This document shows positions 34,170-46,179 of a stretch of DNA of 64,000 nt, one piece after another (within the stretch, counting starts at the first letter, position 1; the number at the start of each line of letters is the position of its first letter). The stretch is from Inia geoffrensis. Taxonomy: Eukaryota; Chordata; Mammalia; Artiodactyla; Iniidae. Below the pieces are notes generated by a model that worked only from the letters and a program-made list of their open reading frames with translations, had not been told where the DNA came from and did not search any database. The DNA is taken from the NCBI GenBank assembly GCA_036417435.1, contig CM070907.1:59690001-59754000 (forward strand), written 5' to 3'. Position numbers and translations under genes: made by a program.

Positions 34170-34340
34170 TATTAAGCATTGGAAAAGATTTGTTATGAGC
34201 TTACGTTTCCACATCAGTAAACATGGAGTGAATTTTTCACTCTCAGTGATAATGTAAAGATTGAGGTATTGTATGTGAGAGTCAGTAGCATGATACCACA
34301 GAGAAGGAATTCAATAAATGACAATTGTTATTTGAGACTT
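34170..34340 (+). mobile_element. MIR SINE relic
   Basis: ACGTTTCCACATCAGTAAAC, GATAATGTAAAGATTGAGGT and AAGGAATTCAATAAATGACA follow the plus-strand MIR order. Diverged. Confidence 0.5.
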
Positions 34341-35562
34341 AGTCTCAAACTGAATTTCACTTAAATTTTCTCCAAAGAAATTATTTTAATGAAGAAACAA
34401 TTTATAGAGGAGTGTTCAGGGTTTAGAGAGCCTAATCTTGTGAAAAGGGGTATGATGTTGAATGGGCAAGGGAAGGAAGCAGTGTTTCTGGAGCTCAATG
34501 AATGCTGTTACCACAGAGCAGGAGTTGGCCAACAAGAGCAGCAGTCATGGAGTGACTTAGCCACTGCTTGCCACAATTGTGGAGATGATTCAGGCAAGGA
34601 ATGGGGGAAGAAATGCTGTGACCTCTGTTTTCTCTTACCCTGTGCTGACCTGCTGATAAGTCCCACTGAGTGAATCAGAGGTCAGCTCCTCCACACACAC
34701 AGCAGAGAAGACAAGGACAGAGAGGACAGAGAATGAATCTAGGGGTATTGAGTGGAGATTAATCTGTATAATTCCTTTTTTCTCTTTCCAGAAAATATAT
34801 ATTTTAAAAAGAAACACTACGGGTGTGAAAGGTTTTCATCTGCATTTGTCTTTAAGCCACCTGGCCCTGTGGAAGTCCAATACCCTGCAATAATTTGGCC
34901 ACGACTGTTAAACAAAAGAGGCTGCGACCTGACTTAATGATACTAGTAGTAAATTATCATCTAAATGCGTACTCATTTTTCAACATTTGACACAAAGTAA
35001 TTAAAATACAATGGAGTAACAGAATCTGTCCTAATTTTCTCATTTATTATGGAGTATTATGAGACAAAAGCAAGTATATCACAGTAACTCATCAACACAG
35101 GAAGTGGTTTAATAGAAAAATTCCTGATGAATAAAATATAACCCATTTTGCATGATGGTACCTGATTGGAACATGTGGCTGAACCGACCAAACAGTGATC
35201 CAAATAACTCTTTCCTACATGTGCCCCTTCAAATGGGTGCTTTTGCACATACAGAGTTCCTCTACTTAAAGCACTGTTTGCTCCCATTATTGCCTATTAA
35301 AACCTTTCCCATCCATCCGTCCATCCTTCACAGGCTGGCTCAAATGAGAACTAGGTGTAGATATTTCTGATTTCCCACCAAATGACACCTTGTCCCTTAG
35401 GGGTGCCCTTTATACTGTTCCTCTTTTACATCATTTTCCATCTTATCAGTAACCCCATCCTATCCACCATACTTTATTTCATATATTCTTTCATATTCCT
35501 TCCCACAGTCTATACTTTAAATCTGCCCACACAGTCTCTACCCTGGACTCTGCAATATCTGA
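34341..35562. other. Stretch with an unassigned block
   Basis: 34390-34690 is more GC-rich than its flanks and carries a 94-codon ORF (34389-34673) without a recognised domain; it looks like an old interspersed repeat but I could not assign it. 35270-35360 has a weak L2-like pattern (CAGGCTGGCTCAAATGAGAA). Confidence 0.35.
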
Positions 35563-36060
35563 CAGTCCTCAACTTAACATGATTTGACTTACGATTTTTC
35601 GATTTTATGATGGTGTGAAAACAATACGCATTCAGTAGAAACCATACTTCAAATTTTGAATTTTGACCTTTTTCTGGGCTAGCGATATGCAGTACGATAC
35701 TCTCTCAGGAGGCTGGGCCACAGTAGCAGCCACAGCTCCCAGTCAGCCACACAATCATGCCAGCAAAGAGCAGATACACCTATAACCATTCTGTACCCAT
35801 ATTATGATTCTGTTTTTCACTTTCAGTACAGTAGTCAATAAATTACATGACATATGCAACCCTTTCTTATAACATAGACTTTGTGTTAGATAATTTTGCC
35901 CAACTGCAGGTTATTGTGTTCTGAGCATGTTTACTGTAGGCCAGGCTAAGTTATGATATTTGGCTGGTTAGGTGTATTAAATGAATTTTTGCCTTACTAT
36001 GTTTTCAACTTGTCGTGGGCTTATTAGGACATGACCCCATCTTAAGTTGAGGAAGATCTG
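35563..36060. mobile_element. Tigger-like (Tc1/mariner) DNA transposon relic
   Basis: A block of about 500 bases whose ends are imperfect inverted repeats: it begins CAGTCCTCAACTTAACATG, and its right end read backwards begins CAGATCTTCCTCAACTTAAG. Internal blocks ATTCAGTAGAAACCATACTT, CTAGCGATATGCAGTACGAT and TTAGGTGTATTAAATGAATT look like a non-autonomous Tigger-type element. No transposase frame is visible. Orientation was not determined. Confidence 0.6.
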
Positions 36061-36665
36061 TGTTCCTAACTGGTCCTGCTCTCCTCATTCACACCTATTT
36101 TCAACAGCAGACTGACTCTCCTAAAAAAAAAAATACAATAAAACAAAATCCAAAATTTCCCTACTGCAAATCCTTTATTTATTTCTCATTGTCATAAAAG
36201 CCTATTTCATTAGAAAGAGACTCAAAGCCTTTCAAGAGTCATCCCTAACTTCCCAGCCTTATCGCCTGCCACTTCCCAGAAGCTCTTGAGCTCCACTACT
36301 GAAGCTACAGTATTTAGTTTCCTCAATTGGTCAGGTTGTCTCATAGCCCCAGGCCTTTGCCTATGGTGTCTTCCTGACCTGGAAATCTCCACCCACAACC
36401 ACTCTAACACTGGGCTTGTTATCTTCCCCAATCCCTTTGCATTCTTCTAATTCAGTTCAAATGTTATCTGCTCCATGAATCTTCTTAAATATTTCTTTTC
36501 TTCCTCCACATTTTCCAGATCTATGGATACTTTCAGAATTTCCCATTCTAAATTACAGAAAGCTGCTAGACATTGAAATCGTCCAAGGTCAGAATTGTTT
36601 TCTACCCTTTGTATCTGCAGCATTTATCACATTGCCTGGCATATATAGATGTTCAAAAATGCTTA
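36061..36665 (+). mobile_element. L2 LINE relic
   Basis: Ordered L2 blocks: CCCCAGGCCTTTGCC, TTCTTCTAATTCAGTTCAAA, TGTTATCTGCTCCATGAATC, and the 3' end CATTGCCTGGCATATATAGA plus ATGTTCAAAAATGCTTACTG. Confidence 0.7.
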
Positions 36666-37755
36666 CTGGGAAAAAAAAATGAAATAAAATTCTAATTGAA
36701 TTTTTATTTGCCCTGTTAAGTTTGTGATTTACAGTGTTAATTCTCTAAAAATGATATTATTTGGTTATATAAGCATATCTTCAATTTGGCTTAATTCACT
36801 GTTATAATCTGTAAGCATTAAAAAAATTAAGATTGTAAAAACTATTCTGGTCAGTATATCTCTATAACAAATATTCTACTTTTATAACAAAACAATGCCT
36901 TTAGTAGTGATATTGTCTCTTGCTAAATCATCAAATCATTTATTTTGGCTCATCAGTTTAGTCTAAAAACCAGTATGTCATGGCAGTAGGGAGAGCCTAA
37001 GTTGCCTGAGACTTACTCATGCAAATGATATTTATTGGTTGGTTCTTGACCTCCTGTGTGCCCACAGCGCTCCTAGTTAAATTAGGATATAATATTAAAT
37101 AAGGCAGACAAAGCTTGCAGCCTCAAGGGTACAGATGAGGAAACAGATAATATTATAAGGAAACAAACAATAATAATAATTTCAGATTGCAGTATGTTTA
37201 TGGATAAATACTAAATTAAGGTGGTATTATAGAAAATAATGGGCAGGACTACTTTAGGGGCTTATCAAAATAGTTAGTGAATGTATTCAACTAACAGTAA
37301 AAAAGGACTAATGATTGTCTTGAAATTAAGGTGCATTCAGTTGAACTGTTTTCCTGTTAAACTCGCGTTGCCCTGTACAGTGTCCTAAAATGATTAAATC
37401 AATTTTAAGATGGAATTCAAAGTGGAATATCTTGATTCATTCAAAATATTTTAACATTTACTAAGTAATTTAGGCATGGTACTCCCCTCATGGAACTTAA
37501 CTACTGGAAGAGTTAAGATAAAAATAACTGCATAAACAATCATTATTTGCAATTGAAACTTTATTATACACCTATGTTTAAAATTGATGAGATCTTTATT
37601 ACTATCTCTGATTTGAGAATTATAAATAAACCTAATGGTCTAAATCACAGCCATACTAAAACAAGGAGAAGAAAAACACATGGTAGATAAAAATAGTGCT
37701 GTATCTGTTAAAATAGTATGTATCTGATAATACAGAATGAATCTATATGTAGACG
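36666..37755. other. AT-rich stretch with no firmly recognised feature
   Basis: Host sequence. 37060-37190 (TACAGATGAGGAAACAGATA) may be part of an old interspersed repeat. Confidence 0.4.
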
Positions 37756-37759
37756 CTAT

Positions 37760-37950
37760 ACCACATGCTAACTCATTTGTTTTCACAGTAGTGCCCTGTG
37801 TTTGGCAGTTATTCAAACAACTTTTCTTTAAAGGAAACATTACTCAGAGGGAATAGGCAGCCTGCCTGCCCTGGATCACAGCTGCATAGCAGAGGCAGGA
37901 TTCAAACTCAGCTGTTTAATTCAAGACCCTTCTTATTCACCTAATATGTT
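37760..37950 (-). mobile_element. MIR SINE relic
   Basis: CCACATGCTAACTCATTTGT, CCTGGATCACAGCTGCATAG and GGCAGGATTCAAACTCAGCT in minus-strand order. Confidence 0.65.
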
Positions 37951-38164
37951 CTACTGCAAATAATAAAAAAGGAAACAATTTTTTAAAAGGCATAATGTAT
38001 TTGTTTGAATAAAAGAGACATTTGGAATTCAAAATTTTCATTTTAGTTTCATCTAGCTTCCACTGAGAGATTCAAATAGAATTTACAATTCCTTATATAT
38101 TAAAAAAAACCTATAAACTAAACATGATTTAGATATAACCTAAACTGTTTCTATCACAATCAAG

Positions 38165-38315
38165 AAAAGTAGATATTATCGTCTCATCATCCCCATTTAA
38201 TTGTAAGGGAAACAAACAAAAGAAAATGAAATGACTTTCCCAGGATCACACAGCCAGTATATGGCACAAGCATCCAGACTCTAAAGGCACTCTTCTTTCT
38301 CCAATATGTTCTATA
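38165..38315 (-). mobile_element. MIR SINE relic
   Basis: CTCATCATCCCCATTTAATT, TCCCAGGATCACACAGCCAG, and CCAGACTCTAAAGGCACTCT in minus-strand order. Confidence 0.65.
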
Positions 38316-38909
38316 ATAGTTCTTTTTTTTATTGTAATATATAAATGTCCTTTTCAATTCATATTTTCAGCAAAATACATTTTAAAAAACATATTTTTCA
38401 GCTATATAGTTAGGTATAAAATACAATTTTTGCTTTATCCTTCTACTGGAAAGCAAAAGAACTTCAAGCTCATATAACAGTTGTTAGCCTTAAAATATGA
38501 AATGACTTCCAAATTATCCAGCCAAATGAGTTCAGCAACGAATGCCCTGATGGTCATAACATTAATATAATCATAAAAGTACCATTACATTAATTAGAAC
38601 TTTGTAAACGCTGTAATTAAGATATTCCGTGACAGCTGTCTTTCCTGTCCCTGAGCGTTCCCAAGAACTCTCCCAACACCACTTGTTTCTGAACCATCAT
38701 CTGCCTAGAGTTGGGAGAAGCCATCTGTTAGTATATTTGAAATGTTAAGTGACAAAGGGGTTTCAAACCATTATATCGCTTACAAACCTTTTGGGGGGAG
38801 AAAAAAAAGAACCACTCAGCAAGCATTTCTAAGTGATTTTTAGCTAGACCTGGAAGGGAGGCTAACTGAATTTATTTATTTTTAATCTTGCATCAGGATT
38901 AAATAATAG
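38316..38909. other. Unique-looking noncoding stretch
   Basis: 38440-38780 has balanced composition and no repeat match by eye. It may be host regulatory DNA; unproven. Confidence 0.35.
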
Positions 38910-39080
38910 AAACAGTCTGGAGTTCTGAGTCAGGTAGATCTGGCCTGATTGCTAAGGCAAGTTACTTAAACTCTCTGAGCCTCAGTTTCCTCATATTTAT
39001 GATGGGGAAACATCACAAATGAGGGCAGTCATGCCTATTTTTTTATTACTGTTGAGAAAATAAAAGGACAAATGTCATGT
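38910..39080 (+). mobile_element. MIR SINE relic
   Basis: Clear plus-strand MIR core: GGCAAGTTACTTAAACTCTC, TGAGCCTCAGTTTCCTCATA, then GATGGGGAAACATCACAAAT. Confidence 0.8.
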
Positions 39081-39279
39081 CTAGTGTCTTATAAAATTGT
39101 AACTGAAGGCTAATTTTATTTCAAAATATCATTAGAATGACTTTAACGATGATACACTGCTAGTCTTTTTCCAGCTATTTTATGCAGTTTTGGAAAATGT
39201 GATTATTTCAGTCCTGAAAACTATTTCTCAGGTCAGTTATATTTATTTGTATTAAATCTAAGAGGTAGCATAGTCTTAA

Positions 39280-39400
39280 AATGGGATTAAGAAGTATTCA
39301 ATTTCTACTATAATCCATTACTCATTTGATTTTAAGCAAATCACTTCACTGGACCTCTGTGTAGAAAATGATGGAAAAATTAGGGATAACATATAATTTG
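39280..39400 (+). mobile_element. Possible MIR relic
   Basis: ATTTTAAGCAAATCACTTCA followed by CTGGACCTCTGTGTA resembles the MIR core; short and diverged. Confidence 0.4.
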
Positions 39401-39529
39401 ACTGTTAAGAAAATAAATTAGGAATAATAATAGATGACATTTTTCCCTTTTCAAATCTCATTCTTGATAGTGTTTTTATTATTATTCTCATTATTATGAG
39501 TTTCAACAGGTCAGCACTGCCCACACCAG

Positions 39530-39720
39530 GTTAACTTCGTTGTATACTTTAATCTTCACAGCAGTTCTATGGAGTGAGTACTGTCATTTTTGGAAATGAG
39601 GAGACTGAGTGTGATGTTAAGCAACGTGCTCAAAATGTCATACAGTTAGTTAATGACAGAACCTAGACAATATTCCAAAACGAACTCACACCAAAGTGCA
39701 TGCTTTTCATCTTTTCTGCT
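39530..39720 (-). mobile_element. MIR SINE relic
   Basis: TTAATCTTCACAGCAGTTCT, GAAATGAGGAGACTGAGTGT, CAAAATGTCATACAGTTAGT and AATGACAGAACCTAGACAAT in minus-strand order. Confidence 0.75.
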
Positions 39721-39889
39721 AGTGATTGGCAATTTGCAAAACAGTACCTAAGTGGAAAATATTAGTTTTACAGGATAAGAAACCAATTATCTAATTGGTA
39801 CTTTTTATCTCTGCCTGGTACAGAAAGGCATTTCTCACTGTTAGGAAAAAACAGTAAAAACTTAAGTAAGACTTACTACGTGTTTTACA

Positions 39890-40060
39890 GAAAATTACTC
39901 CATCTTCCCGATGCAATGAGGTAGTTATTGTGATTTGCCTCTTTTTTATAGAAGAGAAAACTGAGGCAGAAAGTTTGAGTGTCTTGTCCAAGGTCACACT
40001 ATTAAGTGGGAAAGTAAGATTCAGATTCAAGTGGTCTGAATTGCTCCATTATGTTGCCTT
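39890..40060 (-). mobile_element. MIR SINE relic
   Basis: AGAAGAGAAAACTGAGGCAG, TGTCCAAGGTCACACTATTA and GATTCAGATTCAAGTGGTCT in minus-strand order. Confidence 0.78.
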
Positions 40061-40127
40061 AAGAATCATAGAGAAAGACATGGCTTATTTGTCCTCCTTT
40101 GAAATACTAGAAGTTGCTTTAATAAAA

Positions 40128-40450
40128 TAAGAGCCTACTATGTGCCAGTCTCTTTACACATAAATTTCCAGTGATCACTATCCTGAAATTTGAATTATTT
40201 CTCTTTCTCTTTCCCTCCTATCTCCTCCTTCCTCCTCTTTCTCACTTTCTTTCTCCTTTTTCTCTCCCTCTTTTTCCTTTTCCTTGTCCTCCCTTCTTCT
40301 ATGAGACAAAGTAACTGAGTCTCAGAGATGTTCCATCATTTGACCAAGACATTAGCGCTAATAAATAGCAGAAGTGTTATATGAACCTATTTTAACATAG
40401 TCTGATTGCTTCGAAACTCTGAGTTCTTTCTACTACATCACACTGCATAT
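40128..40450 (-). mobile_element. MIR SINE relic interrupted by a pyrimidine tract
   Basis: The left part has AGAGCCTACTATGTGCCAGT; the right part has AGTAACTGAGTCTCAGAGAT, TTGACCAAGACATTAGCG and ATAGCAGAAGTGTTATATGA. Between them (40198-40301) is a CT-rich low-complexity expansion absent from MIR. Confidence 0.65.
40198..40301. repeat. CT-rich polypyrimidine tract
   Basis: About 100 bases nearly free of purines on the plus strand (CTTTCTCTTTCCCTCC-type units), inside the MIR relic. Confidence 0.85.
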
Positions 40451-41783
40451 AATTCAGAGATTTCCTAGATTTTTAAAGTAGCTAGAAAAAAAATGGCCAT
40501 TTCTCAAGACTGTGACTGATTAAGTTCTAACTGACAAAAGGATGAATGTTTTGTGATAAGACAGGTAATAAAGACTGTTGAAATCTACATCTAGGAGGAT
40601 TAAAAAAAAACTTATCTCTGCTTCCTCTTTTGCACAAGAGAGCATAAGAGATTGGAACTATAGGATAGAAATATAGATTTGATATCAAAGGATTCTTGCC
40701 AAGCATCTCTCAAGGATCTTAAGGGAATAGGCGCTATAGTTTAAGGTGGACTAATTATATGAGTTTGGGCATTACTGAGAGCTATGTCTCATCTGTGTGT
40801 CTGCAACTTAGCCATGAGGACAAAGGCCATAGGCAATTAACCTGTGTACATTTCAATTGCTATTATCTCTGAAACATATGGTACAGCATTCTGCTTGAGG
40901 GAAAACAACTTTAGATAAGTCTTGTCAACACTATTTACATTATTTTTGAAGGGTAATCTACTTACTCATAATAATCACAAAGGAAGACAATTATAATTGA
41001 AAAAGCAACAAAAATAGCAATGAAAGTCTAAATTTTTACTGTTTACATATTCATAGAAGAGTTGTCTTCCAGAACTAACTTTCAAAGAGATTACTGATTG
41101 TTAAATCTCTTCCTCACCTCTGCCCTCAATTTAGTAGAGAAATCTCAGATTGAGAGTTAATGCTAGAGGCATCACGCTGGAGGTTATTGTTAATTATTTC
41201 TTTCAACTCACACTACTTGACTACTTAAAGCTCTTCCATATAGAAGGCATTAAACTTGTGCTAGAAGCCCTATGTCTTAACCTATCATTCATCTTTATGC
41301 TTGAGAATCGGATGTGATCAAGACAAACATGTGGGGGCAAGGGCAACTTAAAAGGTTCATGATTTGCATAATCTAGATCTATAGGGGTATCTACTTGGGA
41401 CTGTACCTATTTGCTCGCTCTTGAGTTACATATAACTAATGGGGAAAAAAAAGAAATAAAGAGAAAGCAAATATCCCACAGGTGCAGATGAAAAACAAAT
41501 CATTGAAAGTTATTTATTACAACAACTAGAACATGTACAAATTCAAAAGCAAATAAAAGGCTGAATAAAAAAAGTCAGCAGCTTGAAGTGAAAGGGAAGA
41601 TGAAGAGATTAAAAGGATGAATAGGAAATTTTTAAAAGTCAAATTCAAATATCAAAATGAAAATCTGCATTAAAGGTAGTAAATATCAAAGGTAATTGGG
41701 TAGGAAATTAAATCAGAATGTGGAGGACAGATTTAATCAGTTTCTGAGTTTATTATAAATATTAAGAGTATGAAAATAAAAAG
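40451..41783. other. AT-rich stretch with no recognised feature
   Basis: Host sequence; no repeat family or gene supported. Confidence 0.4.
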
Positions 41784-41790
41784 AACAATG

Positions 41791-42458
41791 TAGCTGTCCA
41801 GTTTTCCCAGCACCACTCAGTTTTCCCAGCACCACTTATTGAAGAGACTGTCCTTCCTCCATTGTATATTCTTACCTCCTTTATTATAGATTATGTGACC
41901 ATAGGTGTGTGGGTTTATCTCTGGACTTTATATCCTATTCCTTTGATCTATATTTCTGTTTTTGTGCCAGTACCATACTGTTTTGATTAGAACACTCCCT
42001 AACACCATACACAAAAATAAACTCAAAATGGATTAAAGGCCTAAATGTAAGGCCAGATTGAATTACAGAAATTACAGACTTCTTAAGTCAGAGAAAATCA
42101 AATATCATATGATATCGCTTATATGTGGAATCTAAAAAAATGGTACAAATGAACTTATTTACAAAACAGAAATAGTCACAGATGTAGAAAACAAACTTAT
42201 GGTTACTGGGGGTAAAGGGGGGGATAAATTGGAAGATTGGGACTGACATATACACACTACTATATATAAAACAGATAACTAATAAGGACCTACTATATAG
42301 CACAGGGAACTCTACTCAATACTATGTAACAGCCTATATGGGAAAAGAATCTAAAAAAAGAGTGGATATATGTATATGTATAACTGATTCCCTTTGCTCT
42401 ACAGCAGAAACTAACACAACACTGTAAATCAACTATACTCCAATAAAAATTTTTAAAA
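41791..42458 (+). mobile_element. L1 with 5' inversion (twin-primed)
   Basis: 41990-42458 is a plus-strand L1 3' end (ACTCCCTAACACCATACACA into the 3' UTR, ending CAATAAAAATTTTTAAAAAA). 41791-41989 is the immediately upstream ORF2 stretch in reverse orientation: its reverse complement runs from TAATCAAAACAGTATGG to GGGAAAACTGGACAGCTA. The ORF2 text facing the left flank abuts, with about 24 bases lost, the text that starts the sense part; this is the twin-priming signature. AACAATG repeats at 41784-41790 and 42459-42465. A further internal deletion of roughly 0.9 kb lies near 42055-42090. Confidence 0.88.
41799..41836. repeat. Perfect 19-base tandem duplication at the L1 5' end
   Basis: CAGTTTTCCCAGCACCACT occurs twice in a row (41799-41817, 41818-41836). 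Other L1 copies here have it once. Confidence 0.9.
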
Positions 42459-42465
42459 AACAATG

Positions 42466-42985
42466 AAAAATTTGAAAATGAAAGTCCAACATAAGATTTA
42501 TTATTTTTTCTCAAGTAGAAACCAGAATAATTATAACAGAAACAAAAGTTAAAAACATAATAAAATAAAACTTGTTGTAACAAAGATCCATGCACATAAA
42601 ATGAAAGGGCTCTCCAAAATCCAGATAAATCTAATCGCTCTTTTTACTAAATACAGACATAGGTGGCAGCTATATTGGCCAAATTCAAGAGAGTATAAAT
42701 ATCTCAGGACTATATTGGAACAATCTCTAATCTAAAATGAGTGAATGTAGGAAAAGGAAGAGAAAAGCTATGATCCAGAAAATTAGACCACTGCTTATTT
42801 CTAACCAGAGTTGTAATGATAATTATTTGTTTAGCTTTAAAAAAATAACTATCCTGAATACACTCCACAGAGATTCTGAGTCTGTCAATCAGGTATCATC
42901 TGGGCAAGTGCCCAGTCACTACAGGTGATTTTTTCATACACACCCCTGGTTGGGGACTGACAATTGAGAATATGACAATAATATC
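42466..42985. other. Stretch with no recognised feature
   Basis: AT-rich host sequence, no gene or repeat supported. Confidence 0.4.
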
Positions 42986-42989
42986 ATAA

Positions 42990-43135
42990 TTGGAGGCCTC
43001 TTACGTGTTAGGTGTTGTATATTAATTATCACTTTAAACCTTTACAGTTGCCCATTATATAGTAATCACTCTTATTTTATGGATGAGAGAACTGATCCTC
43101 AGTGAAGTTAAAAATTTTAGATAGTAAATCCAAAG
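42990..43135 (-). mobile_element. MIR SINE relic
   Basis: CTTACGTGTTAGGTGTTGTA, a TTATTTTATGGATGAGAGAA core and CTGATCCTCAGTGAAGTTAA in minus-strand order. A similar short patch (43185-43260) follows and could be a second relic. Confidence 0.6.
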
Positions 43136-43265
43136 ACTTGACTTACTGAATGTACCCAATACCTGTTTTGATATATTTTCTCCCTCACTTCACAGATAAG
43201 AGGTTAAGCAATACCTCCCAGATCATCACGTAGGTACTGGAGCCAGTATGCAGAGATTTTTGATA

Positions 43266-44250
43266 TTTAATTACATCTGTAGAGTCAAGACAGGATTTAA
43301 GCTGTAGTTCATCTAACTAAAGAACTTTACACTTTTCAATAAACTATTTAGGAAGTAAGAAGGAGATCTTGGGAAGTTTGGCCAAGCACGGATAGCCCAA
43401 AAGACTGTGGTTAACATTGCCATATGACAAAGAACGAGGTTACAAACTGATTTTTTATGAGCTTCAGATTTCTTTTGTGTTTATAGTTAGAGGAACCATA
43501 TATTGTCCCTTATTCCTCAAAATGCAAGTCACTTTTTATAATTTTCTCTCATTTATTTATTACCTCCTCAATGACCATCAGAGAAATAGATGTGGGAAAT
43601 ATTTTTTTTAAGATTCACTTTAGATTATAAAGTAACTATAAGGAATGACTTTATCAGTATACTTCAGTGACCTAGTAAGTATTTTAATTCTGAAGTGGTT
43701 AGAATATGCCAGGAAGCTCTTTAAATATTTAAAAGATAATAGAAATAGCAGATAAAGGTACAGTATAGTGTATTAGAAAAAGGTACTGGAATTGGTTTCA
43801 GAAGACTAAGTCTTTGTCTCAAGAGTTACAAGCTGCCAAAATATAACTGAATCTCTGACCATTGGGGTCTTTATTTATAAAGTGGAGTAATAAAAATCTA
43901 CCACACATGGTTGGTGTGTAATATGGAACCTTCCAATTGTTTCTCTCTTTCAATGGATTGTTCTAGGAATACCCAGAATGTGATATAATTAAGTGACTTC
44001 ATTTACTATTCATTTATTCAGTTCAATTTGCATTCATTATGTCTTCTCCTGTCATAAAGGGGATCTCCCATTATGTACAATATGTTTGGCTAAACAAGTT
44101 AAGCTTTCAAAAGTGTTCCTCATAGTAGACTAATGTTAGGTCTACTTAACATTGAGCCCAGTTCTACCCTGGACATCATAGGATGTACTTTTCTGGAAAC
44201 AAGAGATGAAAGTTCGTTTCCAGCATTCCTACCAGAGCTGAAAGAATTTC
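43266..44250. other. Stretch with one weak MIR-like patch
   Basis: 43780-43925 has weak plus-strand MIR text (TGAATCTCTGACCATTGGGG, then TTATAAAGTGGAGTAATAAA). Otherwise no feature supported. Confidence 0.4.
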
Positions 44251-44254
44251 AGAC

Positions 44255-44410
44255 TTTGCTACAGATAAAGGATCCTGAACATCCAGACAATAACCTCACT
44301 CTTCAGAAAGGACGAGTATCTAGAAAAGCGAATTAACTTGCCCAAAGTCATGGCCATATAGGTAGGTCATAAAATTAAACCAATATCTCCTCTCTTTTAG
44401 ACTAGTGCTC
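44255..44410 (-). mobile_element. Probable MIR relic
   Basis: CTCACTCTTCAGAAAGGACG followed by TTAACTTGCCCAAAGTCATG and a TATAGGTAGGTCATAAAATT block in minus-strand order. The chance ORF 44133-44336 overlaps it. Confidence 0.5.
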
Positions 44411-45305
44411 ATGTGTTTATCCATGCCCCAAGAGTTGAATTCAATCAGTAAAAATGACAAGCCATGATACAACTTGTTTGAAGGTCCTGCTCTACTTGGG
44501 TTTCACAATTGATTTGAGCGTTTCTGAGTTACTCAAGTGCAAAAAGTGCAAACTTCTTGAATAAATTCTGGAATATTTCTGAGGTCCCTGAAACTCACGT
44601 GTTTGTAAACCTTTATAGGCTTACCCTAATCCTTAACACATCCTTTAACACTCCTCCCAAGAACTTAAGGAATTATGTCAAGTCAATGCAATTGCATTTA
44701 TAATTCAGATATCTGAAGTGTAAATTATATTTGCCCTTGCTGCCACCCATCCTTGCTCGATTTTTAATAACTCATTGGACATTGATCAATTTCAATGTCA
44801 TCCACCTTGAATAATCAGTCAGGTGTCATCAGATCTCTGAATTCTGTAAACAAAAACAGCTTATGTTTCAGCATGTACAGTGTGGTTGAAAAGAAGGACA
44901 AATGATTCTATGCCTCAAAACATCCAAACATGAATATTCCCAAACCGATGGACTAGAAATTTCAATACAAGGTGTTTTCTGCCTGAGATTTTGGGCCTTG
45001 AGTCACTAGACTCACTAAGAATTCAGGCATTTTTGGTAGAGTCAGCCAAAACCTCTGTAACCTCTGATTTCACTCCAATATCTTTATAATGACAATCATT
45101 CTTCATCCATGCATCTCACCAATTGATGAAAAAAGTTCATATGAGATAGTGGATTTTTTACTAAAAAGACATAAGTAGTGGCTATGGCTAAAGGGAAGGC
45201 CAGATAGTACCTGTTTCATTTTCAGCAGCTATAAATGTATAATAATAACACTGGGCATCATGTTTTGATAGTCTACGATGTAGTTTATCCACATGACATG
45301 TTGGT
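44411..45305. other. Unique-looking noncoding stretch
   Basis: No repeat or gene supported. The part at 44690-44870 is balanced and repeat-free by eye. Confidence 0.35.
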
Positions 45306-45309
45306 CAGA

Positions 45310-45530
45310 GCTACCGATTATGAAGCCACACAGCCCTAAGCTCTCATCCTGACTCTGCCACGTACTTGTAGTTCACATCTGGGTAAGTCACTTAACCATT
45401 CTAAATCTCTTTATCTTTAAAATGTGAATAATACCAAATTCATGAGATTGTTGTGAAGATTAAAATCATGTATGTAAGAAATGTTGCTCAGTCGCTGACA
45501 AATTGTAAGAGCATGAAAAATGCTAGATAT
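45310..45530 (+). mobile_element. MIR SINE, nearly full length
   Basis: Clear plus-strand order: ATGAAGCCACACAGCCCTAA, TCCTGACTCTGCCACGTACT, GGGTAAGTCACTTAACCATT, ATGAGATTGTTGTGAAGATT, then a diverged 3' end. Confidence 0.85.
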
Positions 45531-45559
45531 TATTTTCTTAATTGTTCTTTATTTTTATT

Positions 45560-45720
45560 TGCAAATTGGCCTGAAGATTATCATTCTCATCCCCTCAGAG
45601 GGACTCATTTATTGTCTCCAGATTGCACAGCTAGTGAGTAGCCAAATCATGATTTGAAACCAGGCATCTCACTTTACAAGCTACAGTTTAGAGCTGTGAG
45701 ACTAAAGCCTATGCTCTTTC
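45560..45720 (-). mobile_element. MIR SINE relic
   Basis: ATTATCATTCTCATCCCCTC, CCAGATTGCACAGCTAGTGA and ATGATTTGAAACCAGGCATC in minus-strand order. Confidence 0.65.
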
Positions 45721-46175
45721 TAATATGATTGTTTTTACCTACTTTCTATATTAAATTATTATATTGAAATGTTTTCTAACTTCAGCTCTACCCTTTAATT
45801 CAGTTTACAGAAAAATCCAGTCGTATTGTGGGAACTTCCTATTTATTTTTTAAAAAACAACTTTGTGTTTTTGTCTATTGATATTGACACAAAAGCAATA
45901 TGACATAAAATGTAACTCTTCTTCAAAAGATAAGCATCAACTTGGAAAGATGATTAAGTCTGGATTGAGTCTATTTTAATAATCAGTGTATCATTTATCT
46001 GTCAAATAATGTTGGCAGAAAAAAAAAATAATTTTGGCAGGAAGTAGACAATTAGATGTGTTTTGTTTAGATTTTGTAGGGTCCCTCGAATGATACTCTG
46101 CTTCTGTATCACTCTCCATGCCCCAAATCTCGAGACTTTCACTGAGCAATACATCATTTATTATTCATAAATAAA
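45721..46175. other. Stretch with no recognised feature
   Basis: AT-rich host sequence. Confidence 0.4.
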
Positions 46176-46179
46176 CTGA

